From an uncultured Lachnospiraceae bacterium (lineage in GTDB: Bacteria; Bacillota; Clostridia; Lachnospirales; Lachnospiraceae): a DNA stretch of 64,000 nt. The stretch lies in assembly GCA_910589075.1 (NCBI GenBank), contig CAJUSK010000023.1, forward strand, positions 1 through 64,000. Reading direction: 5' to 3'. Within the stretch, counting starts at the first letter, position 1. Each line of letters opens with the position of its first letter. Both the position numbers and the translations under genes were made by a program. Positions 51,466 to 61,143 of the stretch are shown here, one piece after another. Under the pieces are notes generated by a model, which was given only the letters and a program-made list of their open reading frames with translations, had not been told where the DNA came from and ran no database searches.

Positions 51466-52267
51466 AAAAAGGGAAGAAGAACCCCCGAAAGGCTCGCCGG
51501 CATGGATGAATACCTTCAGCGACCTGATGAACCTTCTGCTTTGCTTTTTCGTGCTTCTGTTTTCTATGTCCAGCGTAGATGCACAGAAGTTTGAATTGAT
51601 TGCCGCTTCTTTTTCGCAGACCTTCAGTATATTCAGCGCAGGTGCCACTGCGGTGGGTGACGGTATGCTGGTCAGCATGGGTGTGAGCCAGTTGAACGAA
51701 CTGGATGACTATACGAACAGTATGGGAAAGACAGCCGACGGTGATAATGATGATCCCGACTCCATTGATAAGATGACGGAGGCTCTGGATGCAGAAAAAC
51801 TGAAAGAGTCGGAAGAGCTGGCTGAAAAGATAGAAGAAGCCATGGAGGAACAGAGTCTCAGCAGGGAAGTGGATATGGAAGTTACTTCCCAGTATGTACA
51901 GCTCTCTCTGAAAGGAGCGCTTTTGTTTGACTCAGGAAGCAGTGAGTTGAAAGCGGAAGCGTTGCCTGTCATGGAAAAGCTGGGGCTGATTCTGGAGCGG
52001 TATGCGGGCAGTGTCATTGAAATTGAAGGTCATACGGACAATGTTCCGATCAACAGCGCCCGTTTCGCAAATAACAACGAACTGAGCAGTGCCAGAGCAC
52101 TTTCGGTTTTTGATTATTTTGTAGAAACCACAACACTTGATCCGGCAATGATCAAACATTCCGGACGGGGAGAATATGTTCCCATTGCGGATAATTCCAG
52201 CCCGGAAGGCAGGGCAAAAAACCGAAGAGTGGAAATAAAAATATATCATACATTGAGTTCTTATTAG
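51458..52267 (+). CDS. motB: Flagellar stator protein MotB
   Basis: 269 residues from ATG 51458 after GGAGGTGA; GTG 51449 would add three. One membrane segment (about 24-42) preceded by the plug-facing 'WMNTFSDLMNLLLCFFVLLF' with the proton-carrying Asp, and a C-terminal OmpA-like peptidoglycan domain ('IEIEGHTDNVPINSARFANN', 'GRAKNRRVEI'). Anchors the stator to the wall. Confidence 0.95.
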   Translation: MAKKREEEPPKGSPAWMNTFSDLMNLLLCFFVLLFSMSSVDAQKFELIAASFSQTFSIFSAGATAVGDGMLVSMGVSQLNELDDYTNSMGKTADGDNDDPDSIDKMTEALDAEKLKESEELAEKIEEAMEEQSLSREVDMEVTSQYVQLSLKGALLFDSGSSELKAEALPVMEKLGLILERYAGSVIEIEGHTDNVPINSARFANNNELSSARALSVFDYFVETTTLDPAMIKHSGRGEYVPIADNSSPEGRAKNRRVEIKIYHTLSSY

Positions 52268-52289
52268 AAAAATGCAGGAGGAAGATCCG

Positions 52290-52808
52290 ATGAAAAGGAA
52301 TCTATTGTCCATCATTATACTGGCGTTGCTTGTTGTCAATCTGGTGCTGACTTCCATTATGATGGTGAATGTAAGCAATGCATCCAGAAAGACAGCGGAA
52401 TTGGTGGGAGATATTGCGGAAGTGCTCAAACTGGAGCTTGCAGACGGAACCGGTGCAGGCGCCACAAGGATGGAAGTGTCTATGGAGGATGTGGAGGTAT
52501 ATGCAATTGCAAACCAGATGACCATTCCTTTAAAAGTAGGTGAAGACGGGACACCGCATTACTGTCTTGTATCCGTTTCACTTTCCATGAATACAAAGAG
52601 CGACGGCTATAAGGCATTTGGAGCTACTTTGAGTACAAAGGAAACACTTATTACCGAAAAGGTATATGATGTAATTGGCAGCTATACATGGGAAGAAGCA
52701 CAGGCCAATAAAGATCTGATGAGGGAAGATATATTGAAGGAAATACAGGTGATGTTTGATTCTGACTTTATTTTCCAGGTCTCTTTCAGCGAAATAATCT
52801 TCCAATAG
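52290..52808 (+). CDS. fliL: Flagellar basal-body protein FliL
   Basis: 172 residues from ATG 52290, with AGGAGGA upstream. A membrane segment at about 5-27 ('LSIIILALLVVNLVLTSIMM') and a C-terminal periplasmic-like domain with 'REDILKEIQVMFDSDFIFQV'. FliL supports the stator ring. Between motB and fliM, the usual place. Confidence 0.85.
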   Translation: MKRNLLSIIILALLVVNLVLTSIMMVNVSNASRKTAELVGDIAEVLKLELADGTGAGATRMEVSMEDVEVYAIANQMTIPLKVGEDGTPHYCLVSVSLSMNTKSDGYKAFGATLSTKETLITEKVYDVIGSYTWEEAQANKDLMREDILKEIQVMFDSDFIFQVSFSEIIFQ

Positions 52809-52859
52809 TCCTTTTAACAGAATATGATAAAAGAGGACGGGGACGGGAGGTGAGCAGGC

Positions 52860-53840
52860 GTGGGAGAGGTTTTGTCCCAAGCTGAAATAGACAATCTGCT
52901 GTCTGCCATAGCGGGCGGCGAGGTAGATGTTAATGAGATGCAGGAAAAGGATGAGCGACAGGTCAAGAACTATGACTTCAAGCGTCCTGCTAAATTTTCC
53001 AAAGAGCATCTCAGAACTTTGGAGTTTATATTTGAACATTATGGCAGGCTTTTATCTACCAGTTTGCCGGTTTATCTGCGCAAGAGTGTTCAGGTTGCCG
53101 TTATGAGTTCGGAGACTGTCACTTTTTCCGAGTTTACAAATGCACTTTCCAATCCGGTGGTGTTGGGGATTACGAATTTTGATCCATTGCCGGGGAATGT
53201 GATTATAGAGCTCAGTTCCAATCTGGCATTTGCCATTATAGACAGAATGTTAGGCGGACAGGGGGTTCCCCTCGAAAAAAACAGGGATTTCTCTGAAATT
53301 GAGATGATTATCATCGAAAAGATTCTTGTTATAGCCATACAGCATATGCGGGAGCCGTGGAAGAATGTGGTGGAGATCAATCCGATTCTGGAAAGGATTG
53401 AGACAAATTCCCAGTTCGCGCAGGTGATTTCACCCAGCGATATGATAGCGATTGTTACATTGACAATTAAAGTGGGTGATGTGGAAGGACTTATGCATAT
53501 TTGTCTTCCATTCTTTACATTGGAAAACATTATGGATAAGTTGAATACGAAGTTCTGGTATTCAACAATTAAGAATGCGAAAGATGATAATTATGAAGAA
53601 TATATGGAAGCATTGATCAAGCATGTGGATGTACCTGTGAAGGCGGTACTGGGGAACAGTGCAATTTCAGTCAATGATTTCATACACCTGCAGGTGGGTG
53701 ATATTATTCGTTTGGATTCTAAGGTGGATGCGGATTTAAGTATCTACGTTGGTAATATAAGAAAATTCACGGCTTTACCGGGCGCAAACAATGATTCCTA
53801 TGCGGTACAGGTAACGTCGGTGATCAGAGAGGAGGAGTAG
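52860..53840 (+). CDS. fliM: Flagellar motor switch protein FliM
   Basis: 326 residues from GTG 52860, preceded by GGGAGGTGAGC. N-terminal CheY-binding peptide 'VLSQAEIDNLLSAIAGGE', middle domain ('FKRPAKFSKEHLRTLEFIFE') and C-terminal SpoA domain. Part of the C ring with FliG and FliY. Full length. Confidence 0.95.
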   Translation: MGEVLSQAEIDNLLSAIAGGEVDVNEMQEKDERQVKNYDFKRPAKFSKEHLRTLEFIFEHYGRLLSTSLPVYLRKSVQVAVMSSETVTFSEFTNALSNPVVLGITNFDPLPGNVIIELSSNLAFAIIDRMLGGQGVPLEKNRDFSEIEMIIIEKILVIAIQHMREPWKNVVEINPILERIETNSQFAQVISPSDMIAIVTLTIKVGDVEGLMHICLPFFTLENIMDKLNTKFWYSTIKNAKDDNYEEYMEALIKHVDVPVKAVLGNSAISVNDFIHLQVGDIIRLDSKVDADLSIYVGNIRKFTALPGANNDSYAVQVTSVIREEE

Positions 53841-53843
53841 GGC

Positions 53844-55181
53844 ATGGATGGGATGTTATCTCAGGATGAGATAAATGCCCTTCTAAGTGGTATGGATGTC
53901 AGCAGCATGGATGACTCATCAGAGGCTTCCGGTGCTCCGGCAGACAGTACACCGGAGAGCGGGGGCGGCAGCAGTGCAATAGATGGGGATTTACTGACAC
54001 CTACAGAGATAGATGCAATCGGTGAGATTGCGAATATCAGTATGGGTTCTTCTGCTACGACTCTTTTTTCCCTGGTAAACAGGAAGGTAAATATTACGAC
54101 TCCGGTCGTATCATTGGCGAACTGGAATACAATGATAGCGGAGTATGAAAGACCCTGTGTATTCATTCAGATTAAGTATACGGTGGGACTTGACGGCAGT
54201 AATGTATTGATTCTGCGTGAAAAGGATGTTAAGGTCATTACCGATTTGATGATGGGTGGTGACGGCACCAATATCGACGGGGAACTTGGAGAACTTCATC
54301 TGAGTGCTATTTCCGAAGCTATGAACCAGATGATGGGTTCCTCAGCAACCTCGCTGTCAACCATGCTTGGCAAAATGATTGATATCAGTCCTCCGGAAGC
54401 CAGTCTGGTGGATTTGACTGAATTAAAACGTCCGGAGGAGATAGCGAAGTTTTTAAGCGGCACCTTTTGCAAAATTGCATTTTCAATGCAGATTGAGGAT
54501 TTGGTGCAAAGTACAATTTTACAGTTGTATCCCATTGAGTTTGCAAAATCTCTTTATGATACGTTCATTAATCAGCAGTTCGGTGATGTGTCGGCTGCTC
54601 CGGAACCGGCGCCTGCTCCGGAGCCTACAGCTTATACGCCGCCGCCGGCAGCTGCACCAATGCCGGATATGTCCCAGATGAATACAGGGATGCCGCAGAT
54701 GGATATGTCCCAGATGAATACAGGGATGCCGCAAATGGATATGTCCCAGATGAATATGGGAATGCCGCAGATGCAGATGCCCCAGATGAATATGGGAATG
54801 CCGCAGATGAATATGGGAATGCCGCAGATGCAAATGCCCCAGATGAATATGGGAATGCCGCAGATGCAGATGCCGCAAATGCAAATGCCAAATGTACAGC
54901 CGGCTCAATTTCAGAATTTTTCAGACAACTATGGTATGGCAAATGCACCGGAAAATATCGGTTTGATTATGGATGTGCCCCTGGAGGTTACAGTGGAACT
55001 GGGAAGGGCGGTTAAGTCCATTTCCGAGATTCTGGACTTTTCGCCAGGCACGATCATTGAGTTGGATAAGATAGCCGGTGAACCGATTGATGTCTTAGTA
55101 AATGGTAAATTCGTTGCCAAAGGAGAAGTCGTTGTAATCGAAGAGAGCTTTGGTATTCGTGTTACTGAAATAATTAAGTAG
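53844..55181 (+). CDS. fliY: Flagellar switch protein FliY (CheC-like plus FliN) with a methionine-rich linker
   Basis: 445 residues. Begins with a CheY-binding peptide 'MLSQDEINALLSGMDVS', then a CheC-like domain with both phosphatase helices ('EIANISMGSSATTL', 'EAMNQMMGSSATSL') and a C-terminal SpoA/FliN domain ('DVPLEVTVELGRAVKSISEI' to the end). FliY removes phosphate from CheY and completes the C ring. Between them, residues about 270-352 are made of repeats such as 'GMPQMNMGMPQM', unusual for the family and absent from Bacillus FliY. Translation start 3 bases after fliM. Confidence 0.92.
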   Translation: MDGMLSQDEINALLSGMDVSSMDDSSEASGAPADSTPESGGGSSAIDGDLLTPTEIDAIGEIANISMGSSATTLFSLVNRKVNITTPVVSLANWNTMIAEYERPCVFIQIKYTVGLDGSNVLILREKDVKVITDLMMGGDGTNIDGELGELHLSAISEAMNQMMGSSATSLSTMLGKMIDISPPEASLVDLTELKRPEEIAKFLSGTFCKIAFSMQIEDLVQSTILQLYPIEFAKSLYDTFINQQFGDVSAAPEPAPAPEPTAYTPPPAAAPMPDMSQMNTGMPQMDMSQMNTGMPQMDMSQMNMGMPQMQMPQMNMGMPQMNMGMPQMQMPQMNMGMPQMQMPQMQMPNVQPAQFQNFSDNYGMANAPENIGLIMDVPLEVTVELGRAVKSISEILDFSPGTIIELDKIAGEPIDVLVNGKFVAKGEVVVIEESFGIRVTEIIK

Positions 55182-55199
55182 AACACAGGAGTGAGAGAG

Positions 55200-55562
55200 A
55201 TGGCAAAGAATATTTTAATATGTGACGATGCAGCATTTATGCGAATGATGATCAAGGACATTCTGACAAAGAATGGCTACAATGTGGCAGGCGAAGCGGA
55301 GAATGGATTAAAGGCTGTTGAAAAGTATAATGAACTGAAGCCTGATCTGGTATTGATGGATATTACCATGCCGGAAATGGATGGAATTCAGGCGCTCAAG
55401 ACAATTAAGTCAGGCGATCCGTCAGCTATGGTTATCATGTGTTCTGCTATGGGACAGCAGGCGATGGTTATTGAGTCTATTCAGGCAGGTGCAAAGGACT
55501 TTATTGTAAAACCTTTTCAGGCAGAACGTGTGTTGGAAGCTGTGAAAAAGGTTGTCGGATAA
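55200..55562 (+). CDS. cheY: Chemotaxis response regulator CheY
   Basis: 120 residues from ATG 55200. 'ILICDDAAFMRMMIKDIL' holds the acidic pair, 'LVLMDITMPEMDG' the phosphorylated Asp (about 54), 'VIMCSAMGQQ' the Thr/Ser position (Ser) and 'AGAKDFIVKPF' the Lys. Phospho-CheY binds the switch through FliM and FliY. The stop overlaps fliO by one base. Confidence 0.94.
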   Translation: MAKNILICDDAAFMRMMIKDILTKNGYNVAGEAENGLKAVEKYNELKPDLVLMDITMPEMDGIQALKTIKSGDPSAMVIMCSAMGQQAMVIESIQAGAKDFIVKPFQAERVLEAVKKVVG

Positions 55563-55924
55563 TGCTGCTTACACAGGGGAGCGGAGTGGAATCCTTTGTT
55601 CAGTTTATGACGGTGTTGGTTCTTTTCTGCGTTGTGCTCGGCATTACCTGGGCGACTACCCGATATGTTGCAGGGTTTCAGAAACTCAGGCAGACGAGTG
55701 GTAATATCTCAGTTTTGGAGACATGTAGAGTCGCACCGAATAAATATGTTCAGATTATAAAACTGGGAAAAACGTATGTTGCTGTTGCAATATGCAAGGA
55801 TACCATGACGAAACTGGCCGAACTTTCCGGAGAAGATCTTGAATTCTCCGGAAAGTCGGAGGATGGTATTCCCAGTTTTATTGAAGTTCTGGAAAAAGCA
55901 AAGTTGATAAAACAGAAGAAGTAG
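55562..55924 (+). CDS. fliO: Flagellar biosynthesis protein FliO
   Basis: 120 residues with one membrane segment at about 10-30 and a C-terminal beta-rich domain ('GNISVLETCRVAPNKYVQII', 'VAICKDTMTKL'). FliO helps assemble the FliP ring. Between cheY and fliP; sequence is weakly conserved, so the position matters for the call. Confidence 0.85.
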   Translation: MLLTQGSGVESFVQFMTVLVLFCVVLGITWATTRYVAGFQKLRQTSGNISVLETCRVAPNKYVQIIKLGKTYVAVAICKDTMTKLAELSGEDLEFSGKSEDGIPSFIEVLEKAKLIKQKK

Positions 55925-55933
55925 GCGCGATTT

Positions 55934-56818
55934 ATGAAAAAATATTTTTCCGGAAAACCGATTATGTTTGTAATATGCCTGCTGTGTTCAGTGGGCATGT
56001 TGTTTTTAAACAGTCCGTTGGCAGTTTCTGCCACCGGAAATCCGGATTCGCTTTTGGGTCAGGGTGGCCGGACAGGAGTTACAGATACACAGACCAATAT
56101 TAACGAGCCAGGCGCTTCTGATAATCCGGATGAACTGCGGGAGCTGAATGTGGCCAACAATCTGACCGTTACTTATAATAATGGCAACGGAGATATTGCA
56201 GGTCCCATACGGATACTGATTATGCTGACCATGATTGCGTTGGCGCCTATGCTGCTGATTATGCTGACCGCTTTTACCAGGATCATCATTGTGCTGCATT
56301 TTACGAGGACGGCGCTGAATACGCAGACCGTACCACCCAATCAGGTATTAATGGGGCTGGCTCTGTTTTTGACATTCTTTATTATGCATCCGGTTTTGAC
56401 GGAAATCAATGAGACTGCGCTTCAGCCTTTTGACAGAGGTGAAATTAGCCAGGAGGAGGCGCTGGAGGCAGGTATGGAGCCTCTGCGGGAGTTTATGTAT
56501 GGACAGACTCAGGTAAAGGATGTACGGATGTTTATGGAGATTGCGGATCAGGAATGGGATGGCAGTCTCTCCGGTATCCCTTCTGCCGTACTGATTCCCA
56601 GCTTTATTGTAAGCGAGCTCAGGACAGCGTTTATTATTGGATTTCTAATTTATATTCCTTTTATTGTAATTGATATGGTGGTTGCTTCGGCCCTGATGAG
56701 TATGGGTATGATGATGTTGCCTCCCACGACGATTTCCATGCCTTTCAAGATTCTGCTTTTTATACTGGCGGATGGATGGAATCTGGTAATCGGAAGCCTG
56801 ATTAAGACATTTTATTAG
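55934..56818 (+). CDS. fliP: Flagellar export gate protein FliP
   Basis: 294 residues. Cleavable signal peptide (about 1-33, ending 'PLAVSA'), then four membrane segments with 'TAFTRIIIVLHFTRTALNTQ', 'NQVLMGLALFLTFFIMHPV' and 'MMMLPPTTISMPFKILLFI'. Forms the core of the export gate with FliQ and FliR. Full length. Confidence 0.96.
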   Translation: MKKYFSGKPIMFVICLLCSVGMLFLNSPLAVSATGNPDSLLGQGGRTGVTDTQTNINEPGASDNPDELRELNVANNLTVTYNNGNGDIAGPIRILIMLTMIALAPMLLIMLTAFTRIIIVLHFTRTALNTQTVPPNQVLMGLALFLTFFIMHPVLTEINETALQPFDRGEISQEEALEAGMEPLREFMYGQTQVKDVRMFMEIADQEWDGSLSGIPSAVLIPSFIVSELRTAFIIGFLIYIPFIVIDMVVASALMSMGMMMLPPTTISMPFKILLFILADGWNLVIGSLIKTFY

Positions 56819-56837
56819 TATAAAGGAGAAACGGAAA

Positions 56838-57107
56838 ATGACAGTCGATGTTGTAACCGCGATTGCAAGAGATGCACTGTTTATGATTATCAAAACTTCC
56901 GCGCCTGTACTGATGGTTTCTCTTATAATCGGTCTTGTTGTCAGCATATTTCAGACAGCCACATCTATTCAGGAGCAGACACTGACATTTGTTCCCAAAG
57001 TTGTTTGTGTCTTTTTGGGGTTGATGATATTCGGGCACTGGATGCTAAATTCCATTGTGGATTATATGACAGAGCTCTGGTCAAATTTCAGCATTTATAT
57101 CAGGTAA
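56838..57107 (+). CDS. fliQ: Flagellar export gate protein FliQ
   Basis: 89 residues with two membrane helices; 'APVLMVSLIIGLVVSIFQTA' and 'TSIQEQTLTFVPKVV' are typical. Four copies join FliP and FliR in the export gate. Spacing 19 bases after fliP. Confidence 0.95.
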   Translation: MTVDVVTAIARDALFMIIKTSAPVLMVSLIIGLVVSIFQTATSIQEQTLTFVPKVVCVFLGLMIFGHWMLNSIVDYMTELWSNFSIYIR

Positions 57108-57110
57108 GCC

Positions 57111-57893
57111 ATGATAGATTATGTTTTTTCACTGGATGAACTGGAATATTTTCTGCTGATTCTTGCAAGGGTTGCAGGGTTTGTGGGGACAGCACCTTTT
57201 TTTGGGATCAACAATGTGCCCGGACGGGTGAGACTGGGACTCAGTATTTTTATCACTTTGTTATTGTATCATATTACCCTGCCTCATGGGCCGTTGCCAT
57301 CACAGACAATATGGGGATATGGGGTTCTTGTTATGAAAGAAACACTGACAGGACTCCTGATTGGTTTCGGGGCACAAATCTGTACAACCGTTGTTATTTT
57401 CTCCGGTATGATTATTGATATGAATATCGGCCTCTCCATGGTTAATATGCTGGATCCTACCACCAGAGAGAATTCCAGTATTTCAGGTGTGTTTTTACAG
57501 TATATTACTATGTTGATGCTGCTGGTAAGCGGTATGTATCAGTTCCTGTTACATGCCCTTGCCGATACATTTGAGTTGATTCCCATAAACGGGGCAGTGT
57601 TCCATGTGGATTCTCTGCTGGACAGTATGATATTGTTTTTGTCAGAATATATTATCATGGGATTCCGCATCTGTCTTCCGGTGTTTGTCGTTATTATGAT
57701 ATTGAATGCGGTACTGGGCATCCTGGCTAAAGTAGCGCCCCAGATGAATATGTTTGCGATTGGTATCCAGTTGAAAATACTGGTGGGTCTGGCGGTCCTG
57801 TATCTGACGTATTCTCTGTTGCCTGGTGTGGCAGATTTCATTTTTCGTGAGATGCGGGTAATGGTAACCCGATTTGTGGAGGGAATGCTTTGA
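57111..57893 (+). CDS. fliR: Flagellar export gate protein FliR
   Basis: 260 residues with about six membrane segments; 'ILARVAGFVGTAPFFGINNV' and 'VLVMKETLTGLLIGFGAQIC' are conserved. Closes the FliP5Q4R1 gate. Its stop overlaps the flhB TTG start. Confidence 0.95.
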   Translation: MIDYVFSLDELEYFLLILARVAGFVGTAPFFGINNVPGRVRLGLSIFITLLLYHITLPHGPLPSQTIWGYGVLVMKETLTGLLIGFGAQICTTVVIFSGMIIDMNIGLSMVNMLDPTTRENSSISGVFLQYITMLMLLVSGMYQFLLHALADTFELIPINGAVFHVDSLLDSMILFLSEYIIMGFRICLPVFVVIMILNAVLGILAKVAPQMNMFAIGIQLKILVGLAVLYLTYSLLPGVADFIFREMRVMVTRFVEGML

Positions 57894-59002
57894 TTTTAGC
57901 ATATAATCTGCAGTATTTTGCAAAAGACGGGCCGGGCGGGGAGAAGACGGAACCGGCTACTCAAAAAAAGTTGTCGGATGCAAGAAATCAGGGGCAGGTG
58001 GCAAAATCCAAGGAACTCAATCTGGGCGTTTCTCTGCTGACATTGTTTCTTGTTCTGAAATTTTCCATAGGCTGGATGGGCGAGGGGTTTCTGGAGTGTT
58101 TTTCCCTTGTATATGGGAGGATTCCGGAAGCGATCCTGATGGCGGACGGAGAAGTGGCTGTCACCAGCCTGCATATGCTGATTAAGAATATGATGCTCCG
58201 TATGCTGGCGATTTTGTCCCCTTTTATGATTGTGGGGGTGGTGGTGGGATTTCTGATCAATCTGGTTCAGGTTAAGTGGAAAGTTACATTCAAGCCGTTC
58301 AGACCTAAATTCAGCAAGATGAATCCCATTAAGGGAATTAAGAAAATTATTTCACCCAATTCCCTTCTGGAGCTGTTCAAGGCATTTATTAAGATTTTTA
58401 TTATTTCCTATGTGGCTTATTCCACATTAAAGGGGCAGGCTGGGGCTATATTTCTGATGTATAATATGCCCATGATGCAGGCAATTAACATCATGGGAAA
58501 TATGATTATCAGCCTGGGTATCAAGATTTCCATGCTGTATTTGGTTGTGGCGTTATTAGATTATGTCTATCAGAAATGGAAATTTTCCGAAGATATGAAG
58601 ATGACCAAACAGGAAGTGAAGGACGAGATGAAAAATGCGGAAGGTGATCCGCAGATTAAAGGTAAGATTCGTCAAAAAATGCGTGAAGTTTCAAGAAGGC
58701 GTATGATGCAGGCCGTGCCGCAGGCGGATGTGGTAATCACCAACCCTACCCATTATGCAGTGGCGGTGAAATATGATGCTGATGAATTTGCAGCGCCGAT
58801 GGTAACGGCAAAAGGGGAGGATTTCCTGGCACAGAAGATTAAAGAGACTGCCAGGGAACATCATGTGGAGATTGTAGAAGATAAACCGTTGGCGCGTATG
58901 CTGTATGCCAATGTGGAAGTAGGCGAACTGATACCGCCGGAACTGTATCAGGCTGTGGCGGAAGTTCTGGCCATGGTGTATCATGCACAGGGGAAAGTAT
59001 AA
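57890..59002 (+). CDS. flhB: Flagellar export switch protein FlhB
   Basis: 370 residues from TTG 57890, overlapping the fliR stop. 'YFAKDGPGGEKTEPATQKKL' opens the protein, four membrane segments follow, and the cytoplasmic domain contains the self-cleavage site NPTH in 'VITNPTHYAVAVKY' (about 284). Cleavage there is needed for the change from hook to filament export. Full length. Confidence 0.95.
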   Translation: MILAYNLQYFAKDGPGGEKTEPATQKKLSDARNQGQVAKSKELNLGVSLLTLFLVLKFSIGWMGEGFLECFSLVYGRIPEAILMADGEVAVTSLHMLIKNMMLRMLAILSPFMIVGVVVGFLINLVQVKWKVTFKPFRPKFSKMNPIKGIKKIISPNSLLELFKAFIKIFIISYVAYSTLKGQAGAIFLMYNMPMMQAINIMGNMIISLGIKISMLYLVVALLDYVYQKWKFSEDMKMTKQEVKDEMKNAEGDPQIKGKIRQKMREVSRRRMMQAVPQADVVITNPTHYAVAVKYDADEFAAPMVTAKGEDFLAQKIKETAREHHVEIVEDKPLARMLYANVEVGELIPPELYQAVAEVLAMVYHAQGKV

Positions 59003-59043
59003 GACAATGGAGAACCGGCTTTGGGCGTTTTCTGTTGTTCATG

Positions 59044-59079
59044 ACAATAGATTTGCTGGCGAAGCCTGCAATCTATTGT
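59044..59079 (+). terminator. Hairpin between flhB and flhA
   Basis: ACAATAGATTTGCTGGC (59044-59060) pairs with GCCTGCAATCTATTGT (59064-59079) with one bulge and one mismatch around a 3-base loop. There is no good T run. It may be an attenuator, an RNA-processing or stability site; flhA has its own strong ribosome binding site (AAGGAGGGG). Confidence 0.45.
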
Positions 59080-59109
59080 TGTAAATTATATATATAAGGA
59101 GGGGCGACA

Positions 59110-61143
59110 ATGAAAAAAGCGGATATAGGTGTGGCATTATACGTACTGGCAGCCTTTGTCATGCTGATTGTTCCGATTCCTTCATGGCTTCTGGATGTAT
59201 TGCTGGCGGTGAATATATCCATCGCTTTTACAATTATGTTCGGCTGTATGTTTGCAACGGAAGTATTGGAGATGTCATTTTATCCTACGGTACTTTTGTT
59301 TACGACCATTTTCCGGATTGCGCTGAATGTTTCCTCCACCCGTCTCATTCTTTCAACGGGTGATCCCGGAAATGTGGTGATGGTATTTGGAAATTTCGTA
59401 GGCGGCGGTGATCTGACGATTGGTATTATCGTGTTCCTGATCCTGATTATCGTGCAGTTCATGGTTATCAACAAAGGTTCGGAGCGTGTTGCTGAAGTAA
59501 CGGCTAGGTTTACCCTGGACGCAATGCCCGGTAAACAGATGGCTATTGATGCGGATCTGAATACAGGCGCCATTGATGATGAAGAAGCGAAAAAGCGGAG
59601 AGACAAGATTCAGGATGAATCCAGCTTTTTCGGTTCCATGGATGGTGCGGTTAAGTATGTAAAGGGAGATGCCACAGCGGGTCTGATGATTTCGGCCGTT
59701 AACATCATAGGTGGTCTGGCAATGGGTATGCTCAGGGGCGGTCTGGAGTTTCAGGCGGCTCTGGATAAATATGTGATTCTCACCATCGGTGACGGTTTGG
59801 TGAGCCAGATTCCTTCCCTGCTTATTTCATTGTCAACCGGTATACTGGTAACAAAAGGTTCTAAAGATGCAGATTTTGGAACCGTCCTGGTAAGCCAGCT
59901 TTTTGGTGTGCCCAAAGTGTTGTACTTTGTAGGAAGTACGGTAATTGCGCTGGGTATTTTAACACCGCTGAATACGATTCTCTTTTTAATATTGGGATTT
60001 GCATTTATTATCACTGCCCGCATTATGTCTTCCACGCTGGAGACCGCCGGTATTGATTCACAGGCTGAGGCAGAAGAAGCGGCTGCGGAAGAGATTCGTC
60101 AACCGGAAAATGTTACTTCGCTGCTGCAGGTAGACCCCATTGAACTGGAATTTGGTTATGGAATTATTCCGCTTGCTGATGTGAATCAGGGCGGTGATTT
60201 GCTGGATCGTGTTGTTATGATCAGGCGGCAGGTGGCACTTGAACTGGGTACTGTTGTGCCCATTATCCGTCTGCGGGATAATATTCAGTTAAATCCCAAT
60301 CAGTATATTATTAAAATTAAAGGGATACAGGTCAGTGAAGGAGAGATTTTGTTTGACCACTACATGGCCATGAATCCCGGATATGTGGAGGAAGAAATTA
60401 CGGGTATTCCAACCTTTGAGCCTTCCTTCCATCTGCCGGCCATCTGGATTACGGAGAATCAAAGAGAACGGGCGGAAAGCATGGGATATACGGTGGTGGA
60501 TCCTCCATCCATTATTGCTACGCATTTGACAGAGATTATCCGGCAGCATATTGCGGAATTGCTTTCCCGGCAGGATGTACAGGGCCTGGTGGACAATATC
60601 AAAGAGAGCAATCCGGTGCTTGTGGACGAACTTGTGCCTAAGCTGCTTGGGCTTGGTGAAATCCAGAAGGTATTGCAGAACCTGTTAAAAGAGGGAATTT
60701 CCATTCGGGATCTCCAGACTGTGTTTGAGACGCTGGCGGATTACGCCGCTACCACAAGGGATACCGACATTTTGACGGAATACAGCCGTCAGGCATTGAA
60801 ACGCGCGATTTCCAGCAGATTTTTCCCGGCAAATGAAACCACCAGCGTGATTACGCTGGATCCGAAAATCGAGCAGGAAATTATGGGAAGTGTAAAACAG
60901 ACAGAGCAGGGGGCATACCTGACTCTGGATCCGGAACGGACCAGACAGATTATTGCTTCAACGGAAACTGAGATGAAGAAACTGGAAGAACTGGGCAAGA
61001 ATCCGATTATTATTACATCTCCCATTGTACGTATGTATTTCAGACGGCTGACAGAAGATTATTTTAAAGATTTGATTGTAGTTTCGTATAATGAAATAGA
61101 GTCACATATTGAATTGCAATCTGTTGGGATGGTGACAGCATAA
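59110..61143 (+). CDS. flhA: Flagellar export apparatus protein FlhA
   Basis: 677 residues. Seven to eight membrane segments in the first 320, with the FHIPEP signature 'FRIALNVSSTRLILSTGDPG' region, and a cytoplasmic domain forming a nonamer ('YGIIPLADVNQGGDLLDRV', 'SEGEILFDHYMAMNPG'). It binds chaperone-substrate complexes and uses the proton gradient. Its last base overlaps flhF. Confidence 0.97.
   Translation: MKKADIGVALYVLAAFVMLIVPIPSWLLDVLLAVNISIAFTIMFGCMFATEVLEMSFYPTVLLFTTIFRIALNVSSTRLILSTGDPGNVVMVFGNFVGGGDLTIGIIVFLILIIVQFMVINKGSERVAEVTARFTLDAMPGKQMAIDADLNTGAIDDEEAKKRRDKIQDESSFFGSMDGAVKYVKGDATAGLMISAVNIIGGLAMGMLRGGLEFQAALDKYVILTIGDGLVSQIPSLLISLSTGILVTKGSKDADFGTVLVSQLFGVPKVLYFVGSTVIALGILTPLNTILFLILGFAFIITARIMSSTLETAGIDSQAEAEEAAAEEIRQPENVTSLLQVDPIELEFGYGIIPLADVNQGGDLLDRVVMIRRQVALELGTVVPIIRLRDNIQLNPNQYIIKIKGIQVSEGEILFDHYMAMNPGYVEEEITGIPTFEPSFHLPAIWITENQRERAESMGYTVVDPPSIIATHLTEIIRQHIAELLSRQDVQGLVDNIKESNPVLVDELVPKLLGLGEIQKVLQNLLKEGISIRDLQTVFETLADYAATTRDTDILTEYSRQALKRAISSRFFPANETTSVITLDPKIEQEIMGSVKQTEQGAYLTLDPERTRQIIASTETEMKKLEELGKNPIIITSPIVRMYFRRLTEDYFKDLIVVSYNEIESHIELQSVGMVTA

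Noticed and set aside
54519..54908. Minus-strand His/Leu/Arg-rich repeat protein
   Set aside because: Antisense shadow of the Met/Pro/Gln repeats in fliY.
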